Below, one piece after another: positions 22,612 to 35,297 of a stretch of DNA of 64,000 nt (positions are counted from its first letter, which is position 1; each line of letters begins with the position of its first letter). This DNA comes from Ceratodon purpureus (Eukaryota > Streptophyta > Bryopsida > Pseudoditrichales > Ditrichaceae): assembly GCA_014871385.1 (NCBI GenBank), contig CM026426.1, positions 74,762,303 through 74,826,302 on the forward strand, written 5' to 3'. Under the pieces are notes generated by a model that saw only the letters and a program-made list of their open reading frames with translations, was not told where the DNA came from and did not search any database. Position numbers and translations under genes: made by a program.

Positions 22612-25600
22612 ATGGCTCATCTTCCTGCAGACAGAGTGTTAGGCACGGCAGTCCTCAAAGCTCATGGTCTAGGTATTCCACTTACAGTACGTGTAGATGA
22701 GGATGGCTTGGCTCTTGTGACGGCACAACGCCTTAGCCTCAGATTTCACTTCAGAGAGGAGACTGTTTGTTTAGAGGAAGAGATTTATGATGATGAGACA
22801 AATGAGATTACACATACGCTAGATTAGGTTTTTGAGAAAGATGATGACGATAACAGTTTCTGGAACCTTTATCCTCGTAGATACAGAGTTTATGGTCTTA
22901 CAGAGTCCCAGATGCAGGCGTCTACTGAGATTCTAACTCCTCGTAGATCATCTACTATTCAGACTCCTCTGCCTCGTGATGTAAAGGTTAAGATAGAGCC
23001 TAGCTTGGACACTCCTGATGTAACACCAGTCATCTCCCTCTCCTCAGACGAGGAGACTAGTCCCCTGAAAGCATCTCCTGATGTTCCTAGACAGTCTGTA
23101 GTATCTAGCATGCCAGCTACACTACCAGACAAATGTGCCAGTACTTCCGAGACATCAAAGGAGGAGACTGTCAATCTACTGCCACTGATTAAGATACTTG
23201 CGGAGAGACCTGGCAAGAAAAATATACTGAAAAGAATAGATTTCTCCTCAATTAAACAGGAGAAGGTAGAGTTCTTACCTACATTCTTCAACAACAACGT
23301 GATCTTCGAGCTCCCCCCAGTTGGTGACGGGGCTTCCAGGACGCAAGCGAAAGCTATGAAGGGAATAGACAAGCGTTACGATGGCCACGTTTGGACGAAG
23401 ACAATCACTACCAACATCACTAACGAGTTCGGCCTCTCATTTCGCTACTCCAGCTGCGTTGGTTGGCTGCGCTGCATCAACAAAGACTGTGCATTTCTCA
23501 ACCGTCGTCCTCGAATCGTTGAGGTAAACGAGACTGAGTTTGAGGGCAGTACTCTCCAAGCTTTTACAGTGGATCAACCACCTCCAGCGGATTCAACACT
23601 TGTCTGCAAGTTATGTAAAGAACCCCCTGCATGTATCGCTACATGCGGGGCCAAGATTTATTACGTTGTTGGTAAAACCAACCAGACTAGGGCATGTATC
23701 CATCAAGGAGGACATAACCACCCAGTGAAGGTTGGAGACTATAGAGACACTAAGGAAAAGATTAATAGCTTTATTGAAGAGCAGGTGGAGAATACTCCCC
23801 GGGCTACAAAGAGCGCCGTTGTCTTGGAGGCCAGTAAGGTTCTGATCGCAAACTACCTCCTACAACCTGAAGACGCACCATCTAAGAAGGTGAGCATGGA
23901 GGAGCCCATTCCTGTACTTGACCGATGCAAGGACATGGCTTCCCCAAATATCCGCAACAAGGTGATGACGTTCAAGCGATTGAGAAGGTACGGTGTCATG
24001 GACGCCATCACCAAACTCCGTGGGATCAGTTTGTGGGCCTTCGTCTAGGAGAACAAGTTCCCGGGCCAAGGAGCTGAGAGAGAGAAGGTCTTTGTCTTCA
24101 AGATGTCAGAAGTTGGGCCAGGTAGTGGTGTCGATTTGGTCACCAGAATGCAACATGGTGAGGATCTTGACAATGCATGGATCATGTTCAACCAGGTAAA
24201 GCGGGTACGGGACTAGTCCACGATGGCTTGCCACGTATGTGACGCCACCTACTACCGCGTCATGACGATTGCAAGTTGCGAAATGCAATACGAGGACACT
24301 GAGGCCCAGCTGGTCGTCTGGAAGAACCTCAACATCATTATGGAGAGGAATGGCGTTGCAGCGCCAAACTTCAAGGGGTTCATGGCAGACAATGCACAAG
24401 CGAATTGGAATGCGGTGCATATCTTCTACGAAAATGGCAACAAAGAAGACAAAATGGAGGATCGGGAAAGGTCCTGCTTGTTCCACTGGACCCAGAACAT
24501 GGTCCAGTATACTAACAAGTATTTCCCCGAAGAGCTCCGCGAACAGCACAAGAAGATGTGCAACCAATAAAGAACAGCAAGAACTTTGACAGAGGCGGAC
24601 ACTCTTTATCACACGTTGCAAGCATGGTGGATATCTACTGGGGTCGTGGGAAAGAAGGGACTAACCAAACTGGGGACTTGGCTGGCATTCTGGCACCACC
24701 GCTACCGACAGTGGGGTGGATTCATGTCTGCGGAATGAAGCTACTAAACCCTGCTGCTGTACTTGTTTTTTGTTTACATAAACTTAATCGACATCACTTA
24801 TATAATCACTAATAACTGTAATTGTTTAAACTGCAGAAATTTACTCAAGAAAGAACTCACAGAGATGCCGACCTGTAACCTCGCCGAAACAGTTCACAAT
24901 AAGTGGTTACAAACATCAAGTAACAACGGCAGCGACCTCTATGTTGCCCATGTGGACGATTACGTTCGTGGCTTTCTACAAGTTGTAAACTACTACCAGT
25001 TCGTGAAAGGTGACGTAGGCGGAACTGGTCCTTTGAAAAAGGAACTCAAGCTTCGAATGGCGGAACGCAGGGCGAAGATTACAGGAAATCCTATAGTCCT
25101 TGAAGATTCCATGCTGGATATGCTTGGTGCAGATGACTTCTGCACCCGTCAGCCTGTCACGCCGGGTGCAGAGGTGTTTGGATCACAGAAGCGTAAGGCA
25201 GGCGTTCCCATCGGAGCTGACGAGGAGTCACATCGACCAGACAAGGTTAACTTCTCACGTTGTAGAGGTGTAGGACGTGCCGTTCGAGCTCGCCCTGTCC
25301 AGCTGCCCATCATCGTCGACGGCGATTCTGAAGATGAAGAAGCCCAAGAATCTCCCGCCCAAGAAGCTTACTCGCCTCCAGCGTCTCCTCTGAACGAGGT
25401 AGGCGTTCGCCATGTCAACGCTGTTGAAGAAACCAAGGTCGATGTGAAGGAGTGGCACATTGCCAGACTTCACAAAGCTTCTGCAAAGTGTTGCTGGGCC
25501 CAAAGAGTTGTAACGAAAAAGAAGTGTAGTGAGAAAGTTGTCAGGGGCCCAAACTTCACTGCTGCACCGACCTACACCGGAGTTTGGACTAACTATTGCG

Positions 25601-26320
25601 GAACACAGTTGAGAGGACAGGGTTCTTCTTCTGCTCCGATGATATTGAGCGCTGCATGAAAGGCACAAGGGGCAAGTGGGTTGCACACTACTCGAAGGAC
25701 CAGGAAGTGCCGCCGATTCCAGAGGTTTGGCCCGTAAAACTAGGAACTAACCTGAAGCTCACAGAGATCCTCGCCGTTGAAGCTGCAGGGTTCCAACTCC
25801 CGCCGAAGAAGCCAGTCTCCCCAAGACGACTCTTCTTGTCTGCCCCGCCTCCTACAAATCTCGGTTCATTGCCGATTCCAGAAGAAGCTGACCGCTACCC
25901 TGGTAAGAAGATGGGAAGATGGTCAAACGCACAGCGACTCGACCTAACCCGGCGCAGCGACTCTCCATGGGCTCCTCTCAGTCTCTCAAGGCTCGCCTCC
26001 GTTCCGTCACCATGATACCTCATCGAGGCCATGGTTGCATCATGAGGCTGGATTCGGGCATTGCTCCGAACATCACACAGTACCAGATCACCATCACCTC
26101 TTACCCGAGTTGCACTTGTCCAGCATTCAGGAAGACGATGACAAAGTTTCAAGGTAAGATATTGTTTTCATACTGTAAACATATTTATTACATCCTTTTA
26201 AAGGTCTGCAACCGTAATCCGGAGGCCGAGCTTTTCATCCATGCGCCTACCTTTAGTTTCAACGAAGTCACACTAGTCCTAGAGAACAGAATCTTGACAC
26301 ACCCCTTGGCCAAAAAGTAG
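22612..26320 (+). pseudogene. MULE-type transposase with C-terminal SWIM zinc finger
   Basis: The frame starts at ATG 22612 (MAHLPADRVLG). A Ser/Pro-rich N-terminal region precedes a Cys/His zinc region (CVGWLRCINKDC, CKLCKEPPAC, HQGGHNHPV; about residues 285-370). The transposase core has STMACHVCDATYYRVMT, FKGFMADNAQANWNAV and SCLFHWTQNM, the DD-type core of Mutator-like transposases. A second exon starts near 24837 after CTGCAG (CNLAETVHNKW, VDDYVRGF). The end has YPSCTCPAFRKTM...YCKHIYYIL, a SWIM finger (CxC...CxH). In-frame stops are TAG at 22825, 24046 and 24214 and TAA at 24568; the frame shifts near 25.6 and 25.95 kb. Known role: cut-and-paste transposition in the nucleus; this copy looks inactive. 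No terminal inverted repeat was found. Confidence 0.8.
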
Positions 26321-26543
26321 GAGGCACTTTACTATTATGGTCTCGAGTATGCATAGTGGACAGTGGTTCATGCGGATACTTAGTCTCAGGTGATTGAATT
26401 TTTCCTTGTACTGAGTCAACAATACAAATCTCGTATTGCCTATTTCAATATAAAGGTTTTTTCATTCACATTTATTACATTGTTATTTATATCAACGCAC
26501 AGTTGGACTGTACTAATCCCATGAATACATTTAAATATAGATT

Positions 26544-26996
26544 TTATTCCTTGAACTTAATGCGTTTAGGTATCCCCTTCGCATTTTCAGCACAATCACG
26601 AACAACCTCCTGCACTACAGGACAAGCTACATTCACATTCATTGTTCGTTCGTCAATTGGCACTTGTCGTAGGCGGGGACGTTTCAACAATGGAATAGCT
26701 TTACTCTTTCCACGTAATGCCTCCCTAGAATAAGTCCCCGGTGGAATCTTCCCGACCTTGGAGTATGCATGAGGTGCCAAAGGGACAACCGGTTCCTCCA
26801 GGGGAACTACGAGAACACTTGGCTCTTCTACAGCCACTAGGTCTCCTATTACATCTACTTTTACTTCCACGCCATCATTTCCAGAATGCCCTTCACTGCA
26901 TCCATTCAACTCCTCTTCCTCCTCGACCTCTACATACGGATGAAATGGGCCAACGACATCACCAAGTGAGATAGTGGTTTCTCCGGCAACTTCCAT
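26544..26996 (-). CDS. Hypothetical 150-aa protein, acidic then basic
   Basis: An intact minus-strand frame begins MEVAGETTISLGDVVGPFH. The first 60 residues are acidic with a Glu run (EVEEEEEL). The C-terminal third is basic (RGKSKAIPLLKRPRLRQ). No domain is recognised. It is convergent with the MULE transposase and could be its accessory ORF, since large MULEs often carry extra genes. Coding status rests only on the long open frame and its composition. Confidence 0.4.
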   Translation of the reverse strand: MEVAGETTISLGDVVGPFHPYVEVEEEEELNGCSEGHSGNDGVEVKVDVIGDLVAVEEPSVLVVPLEEPVVPLAPHAYSKVGKIPPGTYSREALRGKSKAIPLLKRPRLRQVPIDERTMNVNVACPVVQEVVRDCAENAKGIPKRIKFKE

Positions 26997-28900
26997 ATCT
27001 CAACACGCTCTTCTTGGAACTTGATTCAAGAAGAAATCGAACAAAGAGGATGAGATCTTCTACTGCCACTACTTAAATATTGAGGAGGTAAGTGCTCGGC
27101 TCCCTTGAATAGTGGGATATATAAGAATATATAAATACTATCCCACTCAATGGCGTGAATAGGTTTGTTATCACTGTTTTGATTAATTTGTAAACAAAAT
27201 ACCCTAAACCATCAATTCATGATGAAATAGAAGCTATTTCAATAGATAAAAGATAAAAAAATTAAAAGGTAGAAAAATAAAAAGATACATGAAAAGAAAA
27301 ATAAGGAAATAAAAAAGATAAAACATAAAAAAATGTTTACTAATAACTACTAAATTATCCTACCCTAACCGCCACGACTTCTTTAGCTTTAGGCTAAGAT
27401 CCTCATCGACCGGTTTACATTTTTTTCCTCTAAACTACTTTCTTGCTTCACTAGCATAGGTCATGTGGAGATGCGCGCCTTCCCATAATTTGTGGCGGCT
27501 ACATCAACAAAGCCGCCTTGGGTTCTTCCAGGTTTTTGCTTTGGCAACTAAAAAAATAGATAATAAAGAAATAAAAAATAAAAGCTAAATAAAAACGATA
27601 ATGAGACAATTAAGAGAGAGGAAAGGAGATAATAGAAAAATGGAAAACAAGTCCTAATAAGATATAGAAAATGAAAAATAAAAAATAAAAAATAAAAAAT
27701 AGAAAGAAAAATTAGAATTTAGAACAGGAAAGGGGAAAAACACTAAAGGAAAATAAGATAACTAACACTCAAGGATTTTGGAAGAAATTAGTAAAAAACA
27801 AAATAATTAATATTTAAAGGTCTAACCAATCTAGTTTTTGTCATTTCTAATGTAAAAATTGTAAAATTCTATTAAACTAATGGAATTTTGAAGAAAATGA
27901 GAAAAGGGAGTAGATTGGTTGCTCACAGTACCTTGAATATTAAGAATGTGAACGGATGATTATTCAAACACTGCGTAATCTCTTTGCTTCTTGGTTCATG
28001 GAATTACATCTACATTGATTAACAATTTCCCTTAGATGTTATGTATAGCGATTCTTGAATTCATTCTCGCTGAACTAGAAAGGTCAAATGGCAAAAGACA
28101 ATGTTAGCGAAACATACAATACCAATAGAACCTACGAAAATCTTGTGGAGGAAATCAATAAAAGAAACCATGAATTGGAGTTCTTTCTCACGCGCAGACA
28201 CTTATGTGCCAAAACGAGTTTGTCACGCTGTCTTTACTGGACATCATAAAGTTCAACATAATACACTTGCTTACACGTTTTTTAGCTTCATTTTTCTCAG
28301 ATCAGCTCCAAGTCTTTTTTGTCGAGGGATGTCTTGCGACAGTATTAGCGATCCCTCCAAAGTTGAAAAGTCTGACATCTAGAGAAAAAAACATTGTATT
28401 TTAAACTCCAAACTGCCTTTTTCTGATATAGAGGGGACACTTACGTTTGTCGCCGACTAATCCAACTAAAATGCAGTATTTTGAGCAAATATACAAATTC
28501 TTTTTAAACTGTCTTGGAAGCACAGCGTTATAGTATTTGTTCTTGCACCACTAACTACGTCCTATGCTATATAAAGAACATGGATCTTCAAAAACAATGT
28601 ACCATCAGAAACAAATGCCACAATGTATTTCCATCACAATATAAAGGTATGTAGGATGTGTCAAGGCATGAAATTTGTTTGAAGTAAATACAGAAAAGAA
28701 TGAGGTTGCCAATGAAGAAAATGATGCATTATTGATGAAATGAACAATGTTTATGGCTTGCACAGACAAAAAACCAGTTAACAAAAGTACAAATAAGAAA
28801 ATGAGAGAAGAAAAAATTAAAAAGAAATAACAAAGCAAACAAGAATAAGAAAAATTCAAGAATGTAAAAGAACGGAGAATGGAGTGGACAATTGTTCCTT
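26997..28900. other. A-rich non-coding stretch
   Basis: Low-complexity AAATAAAA-like sequence, strongest at 27240-27900. No supported gene. Confidence 0.5.
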
Positions 28901-28908
28901 CCTTTGAT

Positions 28909-29320
28909 GTAAATATAGAAATAAGGAAGATACTTAAAAGGCAATGAAATAAAGACAAACTAATGAACGAGTAAAAGTAATAACATAAAGAAGAAAATTT
29001 CTTAGAATGGAGAATAGGTATTTATTGATGTAAATATAGGAATAAGGAAGATCAATTAAGAAAGAATTAAGATGAAAAAGATAGTTAAAAACGAATGAAA
29101 TAAAGACAAATTATTAAAAATAGAAAAAAATAAAGAAGTGAAATTCTTAGAGTGGAGAATTGGTAATTGGTCTTATGTAAATATAAGAATAAGGAAGATC
29201 AATTAAAAAAGAATTGAAACGAGAAAGACAATAAAAAATGAGAATTTTAAAAAGGAAGAAAACAAACTCTCAAAGATGAATGAAAGTAAAGAAGGGAAAA
29301 TTGAATGTGCAGTTGGTAGT
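28909..29320. repeat. Diverged tandem repeat, three units
   Basis: The text ATGTAAATATAGGAATAAGG followed by AAGATCAATTAA recurs with starts near 28909, 29030 and 29175, giving units of about 120-145 bp that also share TTCTTAGA(A/G)TGGAGAAT. The sequence is A-rich and non-coding. Confidence 0.7.
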
Positions 29321-29939
29321 TTTATCTTGTTCTTTAACTAATAATATAAAAAATAAATTAAAATGAACTATTGATTAGTACTTGTCCGGGTGAATTCACT
29401 GTCAAAACAAGCTTATAAAGTAATAATTGAATTCCAATAATATTTATTTGTTTCTAAACTATTTGGAATTATGTACAGTGATTTTTTTTTAATTAAAATT
29501 ATATTATATTATATGTATATATATGTTTATAATTAAAACAATTAAAGACAAGTTATCAAATGTTACCTTATTTTACTAAAATTAAAATTGATGCCATGTA
29601 TTCTGACCCTTGAGCGTCATACCTTGGGTTTAACAATGGGTTGTCATACCTTCTATGACGTAGCGGCTACCTATGATTGGAGAGATATAATAATTACTTT
29701 GAAGTGAGTCAAATGAAACACTTAAATTACCAATTTGGTTCTTGTGGTTTATGAATTTTTTTTGGATTAGAACTAAACTCTTACATAAATATCACATTAC
29801 TATCACCCAATTACCACATAAATATCATACTCAATTGCCAAGTGATCTATGTTAATGGAAGAATACTAGCAAGTTGCCCTCTAAAACTTCCTGATTAGTG
29901 ATGTACTCTTTAAGCCCTGTACCTAACAACTAGTAACCT

Positions 29940-30010
29940 TAAATCATATACCCTAAATTCTATACCCTAAATTCTATACTCTGAATCCTATATTCTAAAC
30001 CCTAAACCTA
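29940..30010. repeat. Degenerate CCCTAAA-like words
   Basis: Short repeats ACCCTAAATTCTAT and AACCCTAAACCTAAA resemble the plant telomere word CCCTAAA but are irregular. This is an interstitial remnant or a chance AT/CCC repeat, not a telomere. Confidence 0.35.
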
Positions 30011-30113
30011 AATCCTATACTCTAGACCTTTTCTCTACACTTCCTCCAAAGCAATCACGAGAAAAGCAATATATATAAGGACTTTTTACATCCATTTGCA
30101 CTGAAACAAGTGT

Positions 30114-30380
30114 TCACAGGTGATTTGTGTCATGCATAACTTGCATGACAACTCCGATCTTGACGTTGGTCTTAAGTAAAATAGAGCCAATCATACAATG
30201 CCAACTCGGATCTGATTTGTCGAGACGCTCAATCTGATTAGTCTTTGCGTTCCTCACTTCCATTCCAGTTCTTGCATTCCCTCCGGATCTACACCTCCCA
30301 TCCCTACCACTACTTTGCAAAACGTTACTCCCTTTAAACTTGCTCATCTTCGCCATTGTACAATGTGCGAGAGACCACAA
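30114..30380 (-). pseudogene. Possible third fragment of the DGNHR gene family
   Basis: The end of this frame (SDPSWHCMIGSILLKTN, VMQVMHDTNHL) aligns with the segment of copy A right after DGNHR (SRDINWHYRVESIILDP, VIAALHKVNW). The DGNHR motif itself is not evident. It lies beyond the 3' end of copy B, in the wrong order to be its exon, so it may be a remnant of a neighbouring copy. Confidence 0.35.
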
Positions 30381-30420
30381 CGACTTCAGTTGTGGCTCAA
30401 ACCATTCAAACCCTAAACCC

Positions 30421-30456
30421 GCCCCCCAACCCCCCCCCCCCCAAACCCCCCCCCCC
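30421..30456. repeat. C-rich homopolymer runs
   Basis: Near-continuous C runs of 6-10 bases broken by AA. No function is evident. Confidence 0.8.
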
Positions 30457-32997
30457 TTGTCAGGATAAGCCCTACATGTAATCCAACAACTACTGCCTAA
30501 TTCAAATCATTGTGACTGTAAGCACTCGCCAACAACGTTTCTAATCTCCCGTAATAATATTCGGAGAATAATAACTATGAACCCAACAACATAACAAAGA
30601 AAACAATGCCCTCCATATTGTCAAAGTTTTGCAACGGCGGGTCATCGAAAGAGAAATAATGAGCACCAAGGAATGGAGATGGACGTTGAAAGAGGGGGAC
30701 AACGACAATTGGCAATACTAGGTAAGGAAAAATCCAAATACTTACAATAGCCGGTGGTTAGCTTTCTAATTGGTAGATCAAAGACTAGTAATAGGTCAAT
30801 CACGTTGCTAAAGTGGACGGCTTAGATCATCTAGAAGAAGTATTCCAAGTACAATCAGAGAACAGAGTACACCAAAAGTAATTCAAAAATCTGCCCAAAG
30901 TGTACCAAGTGTAGCTTGCCGATACCACGGGTTGTCTTACAGGCCCTCTTTGGAATCCCTTTTTTCTCCTAATGTCATCTAGATTGGTGATAGGGATTTT
31001 GTTAAGTGCAACGGCCAACTCTGCCACTTGAATCAAAGGAGCTATGAGGGCATTGTAGATTTTAGTATCTGGCTCTAAAGATGCTACATGGCGATTTACA
31101 TTGTCACAAGCAATGATAGCAGACCCTGAGACAAGCACATTCCAAATACTTATCAGAAATCATCACATACAATGTACAGAGAGCAAGGAAGTAGATAAGA
31201 CCATGAATGACAATCACATCATTTTATTTCAATACATTGACAACATATTCACTTGAAGCCATTGTGTGTGATAGAAATTCAAACCATATGAACATCATTT
31301 TTAGACTCGACACGACAATGTAGTAGTCAAAAGATGGCCACCAGTTTATCAGAATTACTAATCAAATCAATTTCAAACTAAGAATCACATGAATGTATCA
31401 CTAGGCTAATGTATGGGAATGGAGCATTTATAATTAAACATGACTTTGCAGGTTCACTCCTTAGTGTACTTTGAACTGAGAGTTACAGTCATTGAGGGGG
31501 AAGCTGGAGTATAGTTGATTAATTATGCTAGGCAAACACCGAAATATAGAAGTTCTCACTAGAGACTGTGAGATTCACATAGACGGCATTGGAGAATAGA
31601 TATTAAATCATAAGAATGAGCACATTTGTTAAATACTCAATAGATCCCGTTTAGCTGACACAAGTTGAATAATGATGAGCAGAGTAAAATAAAAAATTAA
31701 ACTACACAAAACAATAAACCGAAGTTGACAGTCATAAGAAGGTCAAAACGAATCCTTGGCCTCCAATAAATAATACCCCTTCCGCAATGCTAGAAAATCA
31801 AATAATAGAGCTGCAAACAAAACACCCTTTCGCAGATAATTAATGAATCTACAATTATAGCATTGACTAAGGCTGGCTATAACAGCAACGACCATCATCA
31901 TTGTGTGAGCATCATCATGGTATGGTCATAGACCCAAGCATAAGACGCAAAGTCCGAACAGTCACATAATATCACCTTATAATTGCACTCAACTTTGAAG
32001 TTTATATCAACATAATATAGATGAATAATAAAAAAAATATATTCTCCAGATTAGAAGAGAGATGACCAATATATTACCTTGCTTAAAAGTTCCTTAAGGT
32101 CGTAGTAGGCCGGAGTAAGGACTTTCGATTTTCCTCCAAGGATTTCATCCACTGATGAGTTCAAAATGAACTCACCAATAGGGTTTTGGCCTCCAATGTG
32201 GAATCTAATACCGGCACTTGAGTAAGGAGCTCATGGGAGGAGGCCCTTTTTGTACCTCTTGTCGAAATGGTTCGAACTTGAAAACCTGAATCTATAGTTA
32301 GGCTTGGGATTTGAAGACCTTTTCGTTGATCCTCCCACTGAGTACTAACCCTTTTTTGCCTTTTCTAGAGGGCTTCTTAGATGCCTTTTGCTGCCTCCTT
32401 AACTCCTTCTATGCTGTTTTTTCCTCAGCTTCCTTCACCTTTTGAGTTTTCTTGCGATCTTCTTCAATATGCCTTTTAGTGCCCTAGCACCCTCATTCTC
32501 ATCCTCAATTGCCTTTGGATCGTCCATCTCCTCACCTAAATCTCCAATAGTATTCCTTGATTTTCTCAACTCAATCTCAAAAGGTGGAGGATGATTAATG
32601 CTACAATCCAAGTACCATGCCTTTGAAGTATTATAAGAGGTAGTCATGGTCTTTTGCTCGGCAACAGAAGGGTTGGATCTATCCACCCAAGTATTTAGAA
32701 AAATTGATATGTTTACTTTGGAGATAGCCTTCTTAGGCAGAAGTTCATACTTTGAAATACGTGAATTTAGAGGATGCGTTAAACACTGAGAACTGAATCA
32801 TACAATATGTAAAGTAAATAAACAGTACATTAAAAAAAGAAAAAGCAATACCTCAAAATGACTCTTCTCACAACAAGGTTAGAACCCTTGTACTTCTGGA
32901 AGCCATCAATCTTTTGAAAACAGTCGTGCCCACGGAAATGGGCAGAGAATGTATGATCCCATGGCTTCATTTTGCAATCTTTGATGTATTTGGTTAA

Positions 32998-33752
32998 CCC
33001 CTAAACGCCTAAACGACCAAAAACTGGTCGTTTTCATTTTTCCAAGTTCCAAAACTGTCATCCAAATGACAATTTTTCATCCATTTTTTTTCTTGCGTGG
33101 TAAAGTTGAGAGAGATCTATGTAACCTCATTAAAAATTTCTCAAAATAATAATTTCATGAATTTTTGTGCCTCCTTAAAGTCAAAAAGATCAATACCGTG
33201 TGTGTATTCAAAAATTCCTTGATACAGACAGCTGAAACACAATTTTGACTATTGGGATGATATTTTTTGCAGTTGAGGTAAACTAATGAAATGTAGTTTG
33301 GCAAATCTTTTTTCCAGTCCAATTTAAAATTTTGAAAAATACCTAAAATCGAGTGATTTATAGCTGGTATAAGATGAAGGGGTATAACCGTGGCTACTTC
33401 TTGATTTTCCACGGTTTTAGGTTTTTTCATCATATTTTTTATTTAAAACATAATTTTTGAGCACGGTAACTAATATAAGGTTTTTGGTTGTCATATTCAT
33501 CTATGGTAAATATTTCATAATTTTTTAGTATAACCTATATTTGATATGAATTTTCTTTATTTGTTTTGATTTGAAAATTTATATTAATTACATTTTGAAA
33601 TATTTAATTTTGATAAAATTATTTCTTGTAGATAACATGTGTATCTAGCTAAGAAAAGTTTATAATTCTTATTTTATATTATTTATAGTAGCAGAATAGA
33701 GCATCCAAAGTCAAAGTCTATTCCCGTGGTCATAGGCTCAGGCATTTGGGGG
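32998..33752. mobile_element. piggyBac-like non-autonomous element (TTAA), copy 1
   Basis: 755 bp flanked by TTAA on both sides. Ends are CCCCTAAACGCCTAAACGAC and, inverted, CCCCCAAATGCCTGAGCCTA: imperfect terminal inverted repeats starting with CCC. TTAA duplication with CCC/GGG ends is the hallmark of piggyBac-type elements. No transposase is inside. A hairpin ACGACC-ACTGGTCGT follows the left end. It lies within copy B of the DGNHR gene. Confidence 0.75.
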
Positions 33753-33756
33753 TTAA

Positions 33757-34774
33757 AAAGAGCGGCTCAAATGTAATTGTCATATGGATGACAAACCAAT
33801 CTTGTCAAATGACTTCATCAAATAGAGACAAAGCCTAGCCTGAAATCTGCGTCAATTCAAGACATTATGAGAAACTTAACATAGAGCATCGCTGGCATAA
33901 AGCATAATGACTCCTACAAAGAAGGCCATAGAATTTATGTATGAGAAAGTCGCACAATTCAATAAACATAAAAAAATACGGACAACACGGAAGGACATAC
34001 ATCAGAATGCAATGGTATATAGGATTTGCTTATGACAAGAAACTCGATGACCTCAAAAGTATGAAGAAGTACTTGAATGAGTCACAGAGAAGTTGAGAAA
34101 GGAATGTACTTCTCCCTAGAGTTCCACCATAATCTACTTCTGCCTAAGATAAGATACTATAAGTCCACCTCAATGTCCTCTCAACTAAATCGCTGGTAAT
34201 GACAATGCAATTTATCTGATGGCAATCCTCTGTGTCCAATATATGAATATCCAAACTATTCTCTATAGGTGGCATATTTGGAGACATTGTTGTTACTGAG
34301 CTTAAACAAGCAAGCAGGGAAATTATGCGGGATTCCCTAGCGTATCATCTCTATTAGCATCTTTATCCTACATTGAGAGTACTAGAGAAAATTTGATCAA
34401 AGTACTCATTTTTGACCTATCACATCAAAAGCTAATTTTTGTGGACAAAAGTCTCTCGGCAATACGAGCACCTATTGTCATTTGTGCAATGCGTTTAGGA
34501 GTTACCGCTTAACCAAGCTTGCATTCAGGAGCCACAACAAGTCAGTAGCCTTGACAAGGTGGAATAAAAATCGGCTCGTCCAGAGGCTGTCTCGGGCCTG
34601 AGATATCAAGATGGGTTTCTGGTTTTGATGGTTTAGTGATACTCAGTGACTTTGATTAAAGCATCTTGTACCATAAGACCATGCAAAACAAGTACGTTGG
34701 AACAAATCAAACGAAGCAACTTTCATCTTCACATACAAGCAAACCAGAGAATTCAAGGACTTAGACTTCTCTTA
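33757..34774. other. Intron-like sequence of copy B
   Basis: No open frame of note. It lies between the TTAA element and the Harbinger element, where copy A has its large intron 5. Confidence 0.4.
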
Positions 34775-35297
34775 TGCCCCCTTTCCACCCGGAGGTAGGA
34801 GGGTGTTATAGGGTTAGTTTAGGCAGTGCTATGGACTAGCCCTTTCACACTGCGAAGGGGTGTTAACCCTCAAACATGGTGAAGAATTTTGGAATAGAGG
34901 GGTGTGGTAGGAGTTAGCTATAGTTTAGGCGGTGGCAAGACGGTGGCAGAGGAGTGGCAGGATTGAGCAAATTTGCCTTTTAAAGTAAAAAAAAAGTAGT
35001 TAAAGTTGATGGTCTCGAGATGGTTCCATCGACAGGAGTTTAATATCCAGAACCTTTCGAGTTTATTCCGCATTCAATGAACAATTTCCGGCATTTCTAG
35101 AGGTGCCTACACTCCTGCCGAGCTAGGCTGCCCCCTATAGTAAGGATTCAAAATATTCTACTTAAGATTCGGTCACAGTGAAACAAAATGTCACTCCTAC
35201 TGCTTGTATTTCAATTCTACTGCACTGCAAATGTGAATTCCGTAGTGTGATTCCTTTTGCCTCCTCCTGATTGCGGCCTAGGTGGCTGGAGCTTGCC

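Noticed and set aside
29940-30010. Telomere repeat
   Set aside because: CCCTAAA-like words are irregular and few, so not a telomere array.
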